Source of the DNA: Paenibacillus faecalis
GTDB lineage: Bacteria > Bacillota > Bacilli > Paenibacillales > Paenibacillaceae
Direction: 5' to 3'
NCBI RefSeq assembly: GCF_900289175.1
Contig: NZ_LT985747.1
Span: 174,506-238,505, forward strand
Length of the DNA: 64,000 nt
Part shown: positions 1 to 10,616 of the stretch, in pieces
Position numbering within the stretch: the stretch's first letter is position 1
Layout: every line of letters starts with the position of its first letter
Program-made: the position numbers and the translations under genes
Notes under the pieces: model-generated
Told to the model about the DNA's origin: nothing
Database searches by the model: none
The model's input: the letters and a program-made list of their open reading frames with translations, nothing else

Positions 1-2156
1 GCGAGCGCTCGGTCAAGCATGCTTACCATCTCTTCAACAGAAGGAACGCGCGGACTATGGATATCATACATACCAAGACCGATGCCTAAATCATAAGTAT
101 GATCTTCAAAATGAGAAACGAGCTCGCCATGCGACCGCGAAGTTTCGATCGAGACCACATCCGCATCAAGCGCGCGAATAGAATCGATAATGTCATGGAA
201 TTCACAATAACACATATGGGTATGAATCTGCGTTGTATCCCTCACGGTTGACGTAGCCAGCCGGAAAGCGAGCACAGCCTGATGCAAGTAATGTTCATGA
301 TCGTCTTTTTTCAGCGGCAGTCCTTCCCTCAGGGCCGGCTCATCCACTTGAATCATTTCGATGCCGCACGCTTCCAGTGCCTCAACCTCCTCCCGGAGTG
401 CAAAAGCGATTTGAAAAGCAACTGTTTCCCGAGGGATATCCTCCCGCACGAAGGACCAGTTCAATATCGTCAAAGGCCCGGTTAGCATCCCTTTTACCGG
501 CTTGCTTGTCAGCGATTGGGCATATTGGGTTTCCCTGACGGTCATCGGTTTCAAAAACTGTACATCTCCGAAAATAATCGGAGGCTTTACACAGCGAGAA
601 CCGTACGACTGGACCCAGCCGTTTGAAGTAAAGCCAAATCCCCCAAGCTTCTCGCCAAAAAACTCCACCATGTCCGTCCGTTCGAATTCACCATGAACGA
701 GCACATCCAGGCCCAATTCCTCCTGAATCGTAACCCACTTCTCGATTTCATCCTGAATAAACTGCTGGTAACGTTCAGATGTCCATTCTCCTTTTCTCCA
801 TAGCTGACGTGCTTTACGCACCTCTGGAGTTTGCGGAAAGCTGCCGATCGTCGTTGTTGGCAGGAAGGGAAGATGCCATTTCTCCCGCTGCATTTTTCTC
901 CGGACCGAGAAGGGCGATATTCGCTGGGATGGTTCCAGATCCAGCTGGGCAATGCGGGCCTGTACATCCTTTTTGCTGCGGTGAGGCGATTCGTTCAGCA
1001 GAGTTACCGCGGAAACTGCAGCTTCCGTTTCTTTATTCAGCCTATCTTTCCCTTCGATTACCGCCCTTTGCAGCAGCTTCACCTCACTCAGCTTTTCTTC
1101 AGCAAAAGCAAGCGCATTTTGCAGCACTGGCTCCAGCGCAGTCTCCGCTTTAACGGTAACAGGCACATGAAGCAGACTGCATGACGGTTGAATGATGATC
1201 CGTGATTCAGAGACATATTTCGAAATTTCCTCCAGCAGACCAAGCTCATGTTGTAAATCCGCTCTCCAAATTCCGCGGCCATTAATCACACCGGCTCCAA
1301 GCACCTTATGTTCCGGAAATCCATACTTCTTCAGTCCAGCCAGGTTCCCTTCCAAACCATGAACGAAATCCAGCCCAATGCCATGAACCGGCAGGGAAAT
1401 GATTTTTTCATAAAATTCCACCGAATCAAAATATGTCTGCAGCATGATTTTCAACTGTGGAGCCGCTGCGCTTAGCCGCGCATATATTTGTTCGATCAGA
1501 TCGATATCTTCAGCCGGGATCGTCGTGACCAGTACAGGTTCATCGATCTGCAGCCACTGAACTCCTTCAGCCTGAAGCTCATGAAGCACCTGCTCATACA
1601 GAGGCAGCACCTTGTTTACCGCTTGTTCCAGATCCGAGCTGCCATCACCTTTTGACAGCTTGACGAACGTATAGGGCCCAACCAGAACAGGTCTTGTCTC
1701 CATATCCAGTTCGCTCTTCGCTTCACGATAAGCCTCCAGCGGACGGTTTGCAGTTAATACTGGATCAGCTTCCCCCCATTCCGGAACGATATAGTGATAA
1801 TTGGTATTAAACCATTTGGTCATTTCACAGGCAGAGGCGTTGCGGTTCCCCCGAGCCATTGCAAAATAAACAGAGAGCGGGGAAGCTCCTTCGTCTGTCT
1901 TAAACCGATCAGGGATGAGACCGAACATATATGCGGTGTCCAGCATATGGTCATATAACGTAAAATCATTTACCGGAATCCAATCGATTCCTTTTTCTTT
2001 CTGTGTTCTAAGATGGGACAGACGAATCTGCTTCATCTCCGCAAGGAGCTCTTCTTCACTGATTTTCCCGGCCCAGTGGCCTTCCAGCGCTTTTTTCCAT
2101 TCCCGGTTCCCTCCAATACGCGGATACCCTAAATTTGCACTCTGTATATTGCTCAT
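1..2156 (-). CDS. metE: Cobalamin-independent methionine synthase MetE (3' end outside window)
   Basis: Transfers the methyl group of 5-methyltetrahydropteroyl-triglutamate to homocysteine to make methionine, in the cytoplasm. The frame is open from an ATG at 2156 to the window edge, about 718 residues; family members are about 755-765, so only the last ~40 residues are missing. The N-terminus carries the family hallmark GYPRIGxxREWKKALE, and near residue 647 the HMCYCEF motif gives zinc ligands His647 and Cys649. The third zinc Cys should lie beyond the edge. The SPRVPSVEEM segment close to the edge is also typical. The start is fixed by a GGGAGGGG ribosome binding site. A cobalamin riboswitch and terminator lie upstream, so expression is expected to stop when B12 is plentiful. 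Confidence 0.97.
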   Translation of the reverse strand, partial: MSNIQSANLGYPRIGGNREWKKALEGHWAGKISEEELLAEMKQIRLSHLRTQKEKGIDWIPVNDFTLYDHMLDTAYMFGLIPDRFKTDEGASPLSVYFAMARGNRNASACEMTKWFNTNYHYIVPEWGEADPVLTANRPLEAYREAKSELDMETRPVLVGPYTFVKLSKGDGSSDLEQAVNKVLPLYEQVLHELQAEGVQWLQIDEPVLVTTIPAEDIDLIEQIYARLSAAAPQLKIMLQTYFDSVEFYEKIISLPVHGIGLDFVHGLEGNLAGLKKYGFPEHKVLGAGVINGRGIWRADLQHELGLLEEISKYVSESRIIIQPSCSLLHVPVTVKAETALEPVLQNALAFAEEKLSEVKLLQRAVIEGKDRLNKETEAAVSAVTLLNESPHRSKKDVQARIAQLDLEPSQRISPFSVRRKMQREKWHLPFLPTTTIGSFPQTPEVRKARQLWRKGEWTSERYQQFIQDEIEKWVTIQEELGLDVLVHGEFERTDMVEFFGEKLGGFGFTSNGWVQSYGSRCVKPPIIFGDVQFLKPMTVRETQYAQSLTSKPVKGMLTGPLTILNWSFVREDIPRETVAFQIAFALREEVEALEACGIEMIQVDEPALREGLPLKKDDHEHYLHQAVLAFRLATSTVRDTTQIHTHMCYCEFHDIIDSIRALDADVVSIETSRSHGELVSHFEDHTYDLGIGLGMYDIHSPRVPSVEEMVSMLDRAL

Positions 2157-2212
2157 TTCCTACCCCTCCCAAGCCATTCGGCATTTTAAAAACCCTTTTA
2201 TCCTTTCATTGC

Positions 2213-2260
2213 AACACAAAAAGACATCCATATCCCTTTAAAGACAAGGATAAAGATGCC
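2213..2260 (-). terminator. Riboswitch-controlled intrinsic terminator before metE
   Basis: On the minus strand GGCATCTTTATCC pairs imperfectly with GGATATGGATGTC and is followed by TTTTTGTGTT. It lies between the cobalamin aptamer and metE, the place expected for the expression platform. The pairing was judged by eye. Confidence 0.7.
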
Positions 2261-2319
2261 TCGCATATATCATTTACGCGCGCCTCTTAACACCTCCCTA
2301 TCTCCCGTAGGTACAGCAG

Positions 2320-2535
2320 TGTTGTCAGAACAGGCAGGTCTCCTGGCTTCGGTTCATCATCGATAAGGCTGTCTTCCCGATCAGATGGATCAGTGACAAT
2401 ATATGCCCGGACTCTACCGTTACAGTGGCGGGACCGCGCCGGCATTACACCGGACTTCCCTTTTAAGCAGCACCCTCTTTCCTGAAAGCACTGCACCTGT
2501 TCCCACATGAATTTTAATTTCATCATACGGTTATT
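2320..2535 (-). ncRNA. Cobalamin (adenosylcobalamin) riboswitch upstream of metE
   Basis: Read on the minus strand, the leader contains the conserved AAAAGGGAA element, the CCGGTG/GCCGG core, GCGGTCCCGCCACTGT (B12 box region, 2422-2429 core) and AGCCAGGAGACCTGCC (2334-2349). These occur in the order of the cobalamin riboswitch family. The downstream gene is the B12-independent methionine synthase, a classical target: ligand binding should favour the terminator at 2213-2260. Confidence 0.95.
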
Positions 2536-2548
2536 TATAATTTTTACC

Positions 2549-2577
2549 ATCATAATACACGTTATGACATTTGGCAA
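2549..2577 (-). promoter_or_regulatory. Sigma-A promoter of metE leader
   Basis: Minus strand TTGCCA, 17-nt spacer, TATGAT, just upstream of the riboswitch. Confidence 0.7.
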
Positions 2578-2626
2578 TCACTATTTTATGTTTTCCGATC
2601 ATGTTTCTTGGGATTGTGTCTCCAAG

Positions 2627-2666
2627 ATAAAAAAACGCCCCGCTCCATCTGTTATGGAAGGGGACG
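2627..2666 (-). terminator. Intrinsic terminator after adenine deaminase
   Basis: Minus strand stem CGTCCCCTTCCAT / ATGGAGCGGGGCG with a 5-nt loop, followed by a run of T. It lies about 70 bp after the adenine deaminase stop codon. Confidence 0.85.
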
Positions 2667-2734
2667 TCCTTCGTCATTATATTGAAAATAGCATCGATAA
2701 CCTGTAAGAGCGCTATCTTACTAGCGCCAACTCA

Positions 2735-4567
2735 TTATTGTGCGTCTTCCACGAACAATGGCACTTCCACAAACCCTTGCTCCGTCGTCTTAATGAGCCC
2801 GATATCAGACAATCGCAGCTCGGGAACGACGATTAACGCAAGCAGCGACAGCGTCATAAACGCATAGTTCATTGTGCAGCCTGCTGCATACAATGCCTCA
2901 CTGATTGCACGTGACTGCTCTGCAACTTGCTCGAACGGCGCGTTCGACATCAGTCCGGCCACCGGCAGCGGCAGCTCAACAACCTTGTCCGCCGTCACGA
3001 CGGCGATGCCGCCTTGCATATCAGCAACCATGTTCGCTGCCTTAGCCATCAGCTCATCATCATTCCCGATGACCATCAAGTTGTGGCAATCGTGAGCGAC
3101 CGTCGTCGCAATCGCCGCCGGCACGTTGAAGCCGACGTCTGACACAAGGCCAAGCGCTTGGTTACCGGTCCCTTTATGCCGTTCAATGACTGCGATTTTG
3201 CATAGGCCGTCCTCAACGTTCAAGGCTACGCTACCGTTCTCAATCCGTACGGATACGAGCTGCTCCTTCGTGTCGACGTGGTTCTCCCGCACTTGAATCG
3301 CTCTCGCCGTAAGCTCGCCCGATTGCACGGGCGCTTGGATGACAAAATCTTCCGGCGATACAGCCCGCGTAAGGTGAACCGAACGGATCGCCTCTTCCGG
3401 ATAGTCGAAGTCAGGAAGTTCGACAACCATGCGGCCGTTTTCCGCCACGACTTGTCCAGCAGCGATCGTCATGACAACATTGACGTCCGCTAAGTTGCCA
3501 TCCAGCATAATGATGTCGGCGAACGAAGCAGGGGTAATGGTGCCGACGTCGCGGGCAACACCGAAGCGTTCCGCCGTATTGATGGTCGCCATTTGGAAAG
3601 CCGTCACTGGACGGACGCCTTGTGCAATAGCATGACGCACGACGAAGTCCATGTGGCCTTCATCCACTAGCGATTCAGGGCTACGGTCATCCGTGACCAG
3701 AATCATGCGGCGTGTATCGATGCCGTGCTCGGTATGAGCCTTAATCGATTCGGCCACGTCATGCCATGCCGAGCCGCGTCTCATCTTCGCGTACATGCCC
3801 CGGCGCACGCGCTCGATGACATCGTCCGCGTTGACGCTCTCGTGGCAACCGGAAATGCCGCTCGCCGCATAGGCATTAATTCTCCAGTCATCAACCGGCC
3901 ACGTATAGTGTCCGTCGGCGACTCTCCCTGCCCGCAAAGCCGCTTGAATCTCTCCAATCATCTTTTCGTCGCTGAATACGACGCCCGGGAAATTCATCAC
4001 TTCACCCAGCGCAATCATATCCGGTCCCCAAGTGAAGGCTTCCGCCACTTCCTCCGGACCGATCGACGCGCCGCTTGTTTCCAGCTCGGGTCCCGTTGAC
4101 GGCACACAGGAAGCAACCTGCATATACGCCGCCAGCGGTGTTGTTCTCGCTTCATCAAGCATAAGCTGCAAGCCAGGCAGACCGAGCACGTTTGTAATTT
4201 CATGGGCGTCGAAGAAGCCGCCCGTCGTCCCCTTAACGAGCACCGCTCTCGCGAATTGCGTCGGCGTGATTTGACTGCTCTCAATATGACAATGCCCGTC
4301 CAGCAGACCAGGCGCGACATAGCGTCCGCCCGCATCGATGACCTTCGTCGCTTCGCCAATCATATGGCTGGCATCCTTGCCGACAAAAGCAATGCGTGTT
4401 CCCTGCACCCCAATAGATATATCGTCTTGAATTTCCCCTGAACAAACATTGACCAACTTCGCATGCTGAATAACAAGTGTTGCCTTCTTATCTCCGCGCG
4501 CAGTGGCAATCAGATCAGGTACGCACTCAGCAAGATGAGGCCTTGCAAAGTGATTCAAATTTTCCAT
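2735..4567 (-). CDS. adeC: Adenine deaminase
   Basis: Hydrolyses adenine to hypoxanthine plus ammonia for purine salvage. The 610 residues match the length of the family. After an N-terminal composite-domain segment comes the amidohydrolase metal motif DGHCHIESS (about residue 90), then DAHEITNVLG, WPVDDWRINAY, SGCHESVNADD, a VTDDRSPESL aspartate motif and TAERFG, all in adenine deaminase order. The C-terminal domain is complete. It stands alone, with its own promoter (4616-4644) and terminator. The gene looks visibly richer in G+C than its neighbours (many GCG/CGC codons), which could reflect transfer; I did not measure this. Other deaminating amidohydrolases are possible, but the C-terminal domain argues for Ade. 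Confidence 0.93.
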   Translation of the reverse strand: MENLNHFARPHLAECVPDLIATARGDKKATLVIQHAKLVNVCSGEIQDDISIGVQGTRIAFVGKDASHMIGEATKVIDAGGRYVAPGLLDGHCHIESSQITPTQFARAVLVKGTTGGFFDAHEITNVLGLPGLQLMLDEARTTPLAAYMQVASCVPSTGPELETSGASIGPEEVAEAFTWGPDMIALGEVMNFPGVVFSDEKMIGEIQAALRAGRVADGHYTWPVDDWRINAYAASGISGCHESVNADDVIERVRRGMYAKMRRGSAWHDVAESIKAHTEHGIDTRRMILVTDDRSPESLVDEGHMDFVVRHAIAQGVRPVTAFQMATINTAERFGVARDVGTITPASFADIIMLDGNLADVNVVMTIAAGQVVAENGRMVVELPDFDYPEEAIRSVHLTRAVSPEDFVIQAPVQSGELTARAIQVRENHVDTKEQLVSVRIENGSVALNVEDGLCKIAVIERHKGTGNQALGLVSDVGFNVPAAIATTVAHDCHNLMVIGNDDELMAKAANMVADMQGGIAVVTADKVVELPLPVAGLMSNAPFEQVAEQSRAISEALYAAGCTMNYAFMTLSLLALIVVPELRLSDIGLIKTTEQGFVEVPLFVEDAQ

Positions 4568-4615
4568 ATACTCATAGTCTCCTTTGATGAATCTAATAAG
4601 TTTTCAGACCTTTAC

Positions 4616-4644
4616 ATTATAGGATATTGAGATGTATTTCACAA
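4616..4644 (-). promoter_or_regulatory. Sigma-A promoter of adenine deaminase gene
   Basis: Minus strand TTGTGA, 17-nt spacer, TATAAT, about 50 bp before the start codon. No purine riboswitch is recognisable in the short leader. Confidence 0.7.
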
Positions 4645-4729
4645 AGCTAGCTGATTCCCGACTGAGGAGATCTCGTTGAAAGCTGCTCTATCTTCTCTTA
4701 TAACCTTTCCACGTTATGATGCTAATTTC

Positions 4730-4774
4730 TCAATAAAATAAGTCAACCAGAACAGAATGTCTGGTTGACTTATT
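4730..4774 (-). terminator. Intrinsic terminator after the flavoprotein gene
   Basis: Perfect stem AATAAGTCAACCAG / CTGGTTGACTTATT on both strands; in the minus direction it is followed by TTTATTG. The stem core GTCAACCAG recurs in the terminator at 36271-36306. Confidence 0.85.
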
Positions 4775-4802
4775 CATGCGACAAAGCCGCAGCTTTTCCT
4801 CT

Positions 4803-6723
<1,921 letters not shown>

Positions 6724-6765
6724 TAAAAATAGAGGGACTCTGACCGCCCCCCTCTCATTACTTGC

Positions 6766-7671
6766 TCAGAATCTCATTCGGCTCAGCGCTTTATGAATCC
6801 AGATGGCTGCAGTCGCTCCATCCCCCATAGCCACCGTCGTCAGCTGGGAGTGGACACCGAGATCACCGGCAACCCATACATTTTTTACACTTGTCATTTT
6901 TGATCTTGGATCGGCCTTTACGTGTCGATTATGCTCAAGCTCTGCTCCCAGCTGTGCTGCAAGTTCAGAATGAACCTGGTTTCCGCCAAAAGAGATAAAC
7001 CCGCGTTCCGCTGGCAAAGCCTCTCCATCCTCCAGCTTCACCCCCCGGATCATGCCGTCTCCCTGGCATTCGACCTCTACAATTTCCTTCTCTACATAAC
7101 CGATACCTTTGTCATTTAATTGTTCAATCCGCCCATGATCAACCGCTGTTTTTTCATGATTGATATACGTGATGTCATCGGTTCTGTCCCTTAGTAAAAG
7201 AGCCATGTCAGCGCCGGAATTGCCTGCGCCTAGTACGAGCGTTTTGCGGTTTTCGATTTCGTATCCATCACAATCAGGACATACATATATCGTACGGCCA
7301 AGTGTAGATACAAGCCCAGGGATATTCGGAAAGCGGTCCGTCAGACCGGTAGCCAGCAAAAGTGTTTTCGTGCTGTATGGTTTGCCGCTCTCGCCGGTAA
7401 GCACAAATGAACGGTTGTGTGCTTCCGCCCTTTTTACGGTATCATGAGCAAATTGTACGCCGACAGACTCAGCCTGTTTTTTTCCAAGAGAACGAAGCTT
7501 CTCACCTGAAATCCCATCAGGCCAGCCTAAAATATTATGGTAATTCCGGCACAATGTCGATCGCCCTTTTCCGTTATCGATGACAAGAACGTTATATGCA
7601 CTGTAACGTCCAAGTTGAATAGCTGCCTGCAAGCCGGCAATCCCGCCGCCGACAATAATACAGTCATTCAT
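6766..7671 (-). CDS. Thioredoxin-reductase-like FAD/NAD(P) disulfide oxidoreductase
   Basis: Cytoplasmic flavoenzyme of about 300 residues, the length of thioredoxin reductase. It has an N-terminal FAD site (GGGIAGLQAAIQLGR), an NAD(P) site (GAGNSGADMAL), a redox CPDCD motif near residue 137 and a C-terminal VWVAGD FAD motif. The CxxC supports dithiol chemistry, but the partner is unknown: thioredoxin, another thiol protein or ferredoxin are all possible. The start follows AAAGGAAGGG. The gene has its own promoter at 7688-7716 and stands between unrelated genes. Confidence 0.85.
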   Translation of the reverse strand: MNDCIIVGGGIAGLQAAIQLGRYSAYNVLVIDNGKGRSTLCRNYHNILGWPDGISGEKLRSLGKKQAESVGVQFAHDTVKRAEAHNRSFVLTGESGKPYSTKTLLLATGLTDRFPNIPGLVSTLGRTIYVCPDCDGYEIENRKTLVLGAGNSGADMALLLRDRTDDITYINHEKTAVDHGRIEQLNDKGIGYVEKEIVEVECQGDGMIRGVKLEDGEALPAERGFISFGGNQVHSELAAQLGAELEHNRHVKADPRSKMTSVKNVWVAGDLGVHSQLTTVAMGDGATAAIWIHKALSRMRF

Positions 7672-7687
7672 GCTGATCCCTTCCTTT

Positions 7688-7716
7688 ATAATAATTCTAT
7701 TCTATACATTAAACAA
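7688..7716 (-). promoter_or_regulatory. Sigma-A promoter of the thioredoxin-reductase-like gene
   Basis: Minus strand TTGTTT, 17-nt spacer, TATTAT. Confidence 0.55.
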
Positions 7717-7775
7717 AACCTGTTCATTTTACTCCTAAGACCATTATTTCCAAAAGCCCATCACTCCAAGCGAAT

Positions 7776-7820
7776 ACAAAAAAACGCTCTTCGTCATCTG
7801 TTTCAATAGACTAGAGCGTT
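7776..7820 (-). terminator. Intrinsic terminator after chrA
   Basis: Minus strand stem AACGCTCT / AGAGCGTT followed by a T-run, 32 bp after the stop codon. Confidence 0.8.
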
Positions 7821-7851
7821 TCTTCTTCCTTCTACGAATATTCTATAACTA

Positions 7852-9066
7852 TCACAGTACCAATTGCCCTGTGGCAGCTCCAATAACAACGACGACCCAG
7901 GGTGGTGTTTTAAAAACCGTGAGCAAGACGAATAAACCTGCAGCCATGATAAACTCTATTGGAGAGGTAACAGAGGATTTCCAGATCGGATCATACAAAG
8001 CCGCAAATAGAATACCTACCACGGCCGCATTCATTCCTGACATAACCCGCTGCAGCCTTGCGCTGCGCCGAAAAAGATTCCAGAAAGGCATAACCCCGAT
8101 GACCAGCAGAAATCCCGGTAGAAAAACAGCTAGAACAGCGACAACAGCTCCAGGAACTCCATGAATAAGAGCACCCAAGTAACCGGCAAACGTAAACAAT
8201 GGTCCAGGCACCGCCTGGGTAGCCCCATATCCAGTTATAAATTCTTCTTGACTCATCCAGCCGTTTTGCATCATTTCCGTCTCTAGCAGCGGTAAAACGA
8301 CGTGTCCGCCGCCGAATACAAGAGATCCGGTTCGATAGAAGCTGTCCATTATAGCAATCCACTCATTTCCGCTTAGAAGCTGTGCAACAGGAAGGGCTAT
8401 CAGCAAAACAGCAAACAAAACGAGGCATACGATGCCCGTCTTGTATCCAATGCGAAAGGTCTCTATTTTATCTGTCACGGGCGGCTCCTGCCTGAATAAA
8501 AGCAATCCGGCGAGCCCAGCCGCTCCAATGACGGCAACCTGTATCCATGGAGTCTGCCAGAGCAGTACGGCAGCCATCGCAGCAAACGCAACACTTGCCT
8601 GGAGACGGCCGTTGGCCAGCTTGCTGCCCATACCCATAACGGCATGAGCTACAACAGCTACCGCGACTAATTTCAAACCGTGAAGCCAGCCAGATGCGGC
8701 CATATCGAAAGTATGCATCATAAAAGCAAAGGCAACGAGCAGCAACACCGATGGCAAGGTGAATCCGGCCCAGGCTATGATTGCACCCCAAACGCCCGCA
8801 CGCATCGCACCGATTCCGATGCCAACCTGACTGCTGGCCGGACCGGGAAGGAACTGGCATAGTGCCACAAGATCAGCGAACGATTTATCATCCATCCATT
8901 TTTTACGCGACACATAAACCTCGTGAAAATAACCTAAGTGGGCAGTAGGTCCACCAAACGAGGTCATCCCCAACTTTAACGCAGTCCACCAGACATTCCA
9001 TAACTCACGTCTTTGACTGGATATAGAGAGCTGTGGCTTCTCCTCTTTTTGTTGACTTGAAGACAA
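7852..9066 (-). CDS. chrA: Chromate transporter ChrA, two-domain form
   Basis: Membrane transporter of the CHR family, which exports chromate. About 404 residues is the usual length of the fused form. Two homologous halves are visible: the first carries FGGPTAHLGYFH and FLPGPASSQ, the second FGGGHVVLPLLE and AVPGPLFTFAGYLGA, each followed by several hydrophobic segments. The start is probably the TTG at 9066, seven bases after AAGGTGG; the ATG two codons upstream sits almost on the ribosome binding site. A terminator follows. Many Bacillales have ChrA homologues whose natural substrate is untested. Confidence 0.9.
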   Translation of the reverse strand: MSSSQQKEEKPQLSISSQRRELWNVWWTALKLGMTSFGGPTAHLGYFHEVYVSRKKWMDDKSFADLVALCQFLPGPASSQVGIGIGAMRAGVWGAIIAWAGFTLPSVLLLVAFAFMMHTFDMAASGWLHGLKLVAVAVVAHAVMGMGSKLANGRLQASVAFAAMAAVLLWQTPWIQVAVIGAAGLAGLLLFRQEPPVTDKIETFRIGYKTGIVCLVLFAVLLIALPVAQLLSGNEWIAIMDSFYRTGSLVFGGGHVVLPLLETEMMQNGWMSQEEFITGYGATQAVPGPLFTFAGYLGALIHGVPGAVVAVLAVFLPGFLLVIGVMPFWNLFRRSARLQRVMSGMNAAVVGILFAALYDPIWKSSVTSPIEFIMAAGLFVLLTVFKTPPWVVVVIGAATGQLVL

Positions 9067-9160
9067 TATCATCCCACCTTTACCATCTTGAATTTCAATA
9101 TAATCATAGATGATATGATGCAGTTTTGTGTAAACTCAGTGTAAATACGACTTATTGTTT

Positions 9161-9200
9161 CAAAAAAAAGAGCAGTCAGCTTTTTAGCCAACAGCTCTTT
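9161..9200 (-). terminator. Intrinsic terminator after the MFS transporter gene
   Basis: Minus strand AAAGAGC / GCTCTTT with inner pairing, followed by TTTT; it starts 32 bp after the stop. Confidence 0.75.
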
Positions 9201-9231
9201 TCGAACTGGAAATACTCGTAAGATGCTGATA

Positions 9232-10455
9232 TTAATTGTCCGATGCAGCAGAAGAAATATATCCCGGTTTGGCCGCACCAAAGCCGAATATAAACAGAAC
9301 AACAACAACCCCAGCCAAGATCATCAATGGGACATCCCAGCCCCGAGTTAAGTCATGCAAGAAGCCGATCAATATAGGACCTGTAGCTGCAAGCAAATAA
9401 CCAAGAGACTGCGCCATACCCGACAGTGCTGCCGCCTCTTCTGCAGTTCGGGTTCGCAGCGTAAAGAACATAAGCGCCAAGCTGAAGTTCGTTCCGCCTG
9501 AAATGCCGATCAGAATCACCCACAGCAAATTCATAGACTGAATGCCTGCCAAGAGCCCCGCATATCCTGAAAACATACATATCGCGGAAATCAGGACGAG
9601 AAGACGCTGATTAGGTCTACGCCCGGCAAGAACCGGGATTATGAATGAAAACGGCAAGCTGACGAATTGCAAAATTGAAAGCATCCAGCCTGCTGCAGCG
9701 TAATCCATTCCTTGACTATGTAAAATCTCAGGCAGCCAAGCGACATTCACATAGAATGTGAGCGATTGAAGACCCATAAACAATGTAATAGACCAGGCCA
9801 GTTTAGATTTCATTATATTTTTGCCTCTGGACGAAGAGCTGATTGTGCTGACCGGTTCAGCTCCGCGGCGTTGTATGATCCATACGATAATTGCCAGTAT
9901 AGATAAAGTTGACCACACTACAAGGGAACCTTGCCAGCCCAGCTGCGGTTGTAAAGCGAGCGGTATGCTCACTCCGGAAGCAGTAGCTGCTACCATGTTC
10001 ATCGACATGGAATAGGTTCCGGTCATTAAACCGATATTCCTTGGAAAGTCCCGCTTCACGAGGCTTGGAAGAAGCACATTCCCCACTGCGATCGCCATGC
10101 CCAGAAGTGCAGTTCCCAGCATTAAAGTCCAAGGTGATGATATCGAACGAATCCAAATCCCAAAAGTAAGAACGATCATGCTGAGCAGCAGCGTAGTTTC
10201 CATCCCGAATCTTCGGGCGAAACCGGGTGCGAAGGGAGACAGAATGGCAAATGCAATGAGGGGAAGTGTCGTAAGCATCCCTGCCAGTCCATTAGATATC
10301 CCAGTGTCTTCACGGATAATACCAATTAAGGGGCCTACAGATGTGATCCCTGCTCGCAAATTAACCGCTACTAAAATAATCCCGGCAAAAAGAAGCCACT
10401 TGCGTGCAGCTGATTGCTGGTTCTCGTTTTTGGATGTATAACTTGATGACATCAT
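9232..10455 (-). CDS. MFS transporter, CynX/NimT family
   Basis: A 407-residue inner-membrane carrier with about 12 hydrophobic segments. The first segment ends NLRAGITSVGPLIG, the signature start of the CynX/NimT (cyanate / 2-nitroimidazole) group, and RRFG with RRPNQR loops fit MFS. The start at 10455 follows GGGAG by seven bases. The substrate cannot be read; the local genes (ABC importer upstream, chromate transporter downstream) give no shared pathway. Confidence 0.85.
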   Translation of the reverse strand: MMSSSYTSKNENQQSAARKWLLFAGIILVAVNLRAGITSVGPLIGIIREDTGISNGLAGMLTTLPLIAFAILSPFAPGFARRFGMETTLLLSMIVLTFGIWIRSISSPWTLMLGTALLGMAIAVGNVLLPSLVKRDFPRNIGLMTGTYSMSMNMVAATASGVSIPLALQPQLGWQGSLVVWSTLSILAIIVWIIQRRGAEPVSTISSSSRGKNIMKSKLAWSITLFMGLQSLTFYVNVAWLPEILHSQGMDYAAAGWMLSILQFVSLPFSFIIPVLAGRRPNQRLLVLISAICMFSGYAGLLAGIQSMNLLWVILIGISGGTNFSLALMFFTLRTRTAEEAAALSGMAQSLGYLLAATGPILIGFLHDLTRGWDVPLMILAGVVVVLFIFGFGAAKPGYISSAASDN

Positions 10456-10532
10456 GCCAAAACTCCCAACTTAAAATAATTCTGACACTAAACCTTATCA
10501 TAGATATAATCTTTGCAGCAAACAGCCTAGCA

Positions 10533-10562
10533 AAAGAAAAAACCGCATCTTTCGATGCGGTT
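10533..10562 (-). terminator. Intrinsic terminator of the ABC importer operon
   Basis: Perfect stem AACCGCATC / GATGCGGTT with a 4-nt loop and TTTTTTC tail on the minus strand. Confidence 0.9.
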
Positions 10563-10616
10563 CTCCGTTTCATCGATTATTTCTTGGTTTATCACAAATT
10601 CATCCGTTAACCATCA

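Noticed and set aside
2287..2577. 96-codon minus-strand ORF
   Set aside because: It covers the cobalamin riboswitch; its translation is the aptamer sequence, with no coding signal.
9069..9308. 79-codon minus-strand ORF between the MFS and chrA genes
   Set aside because: It overlaps the MFS 3' end and its terminator hairpin and has no ribosome binding site.
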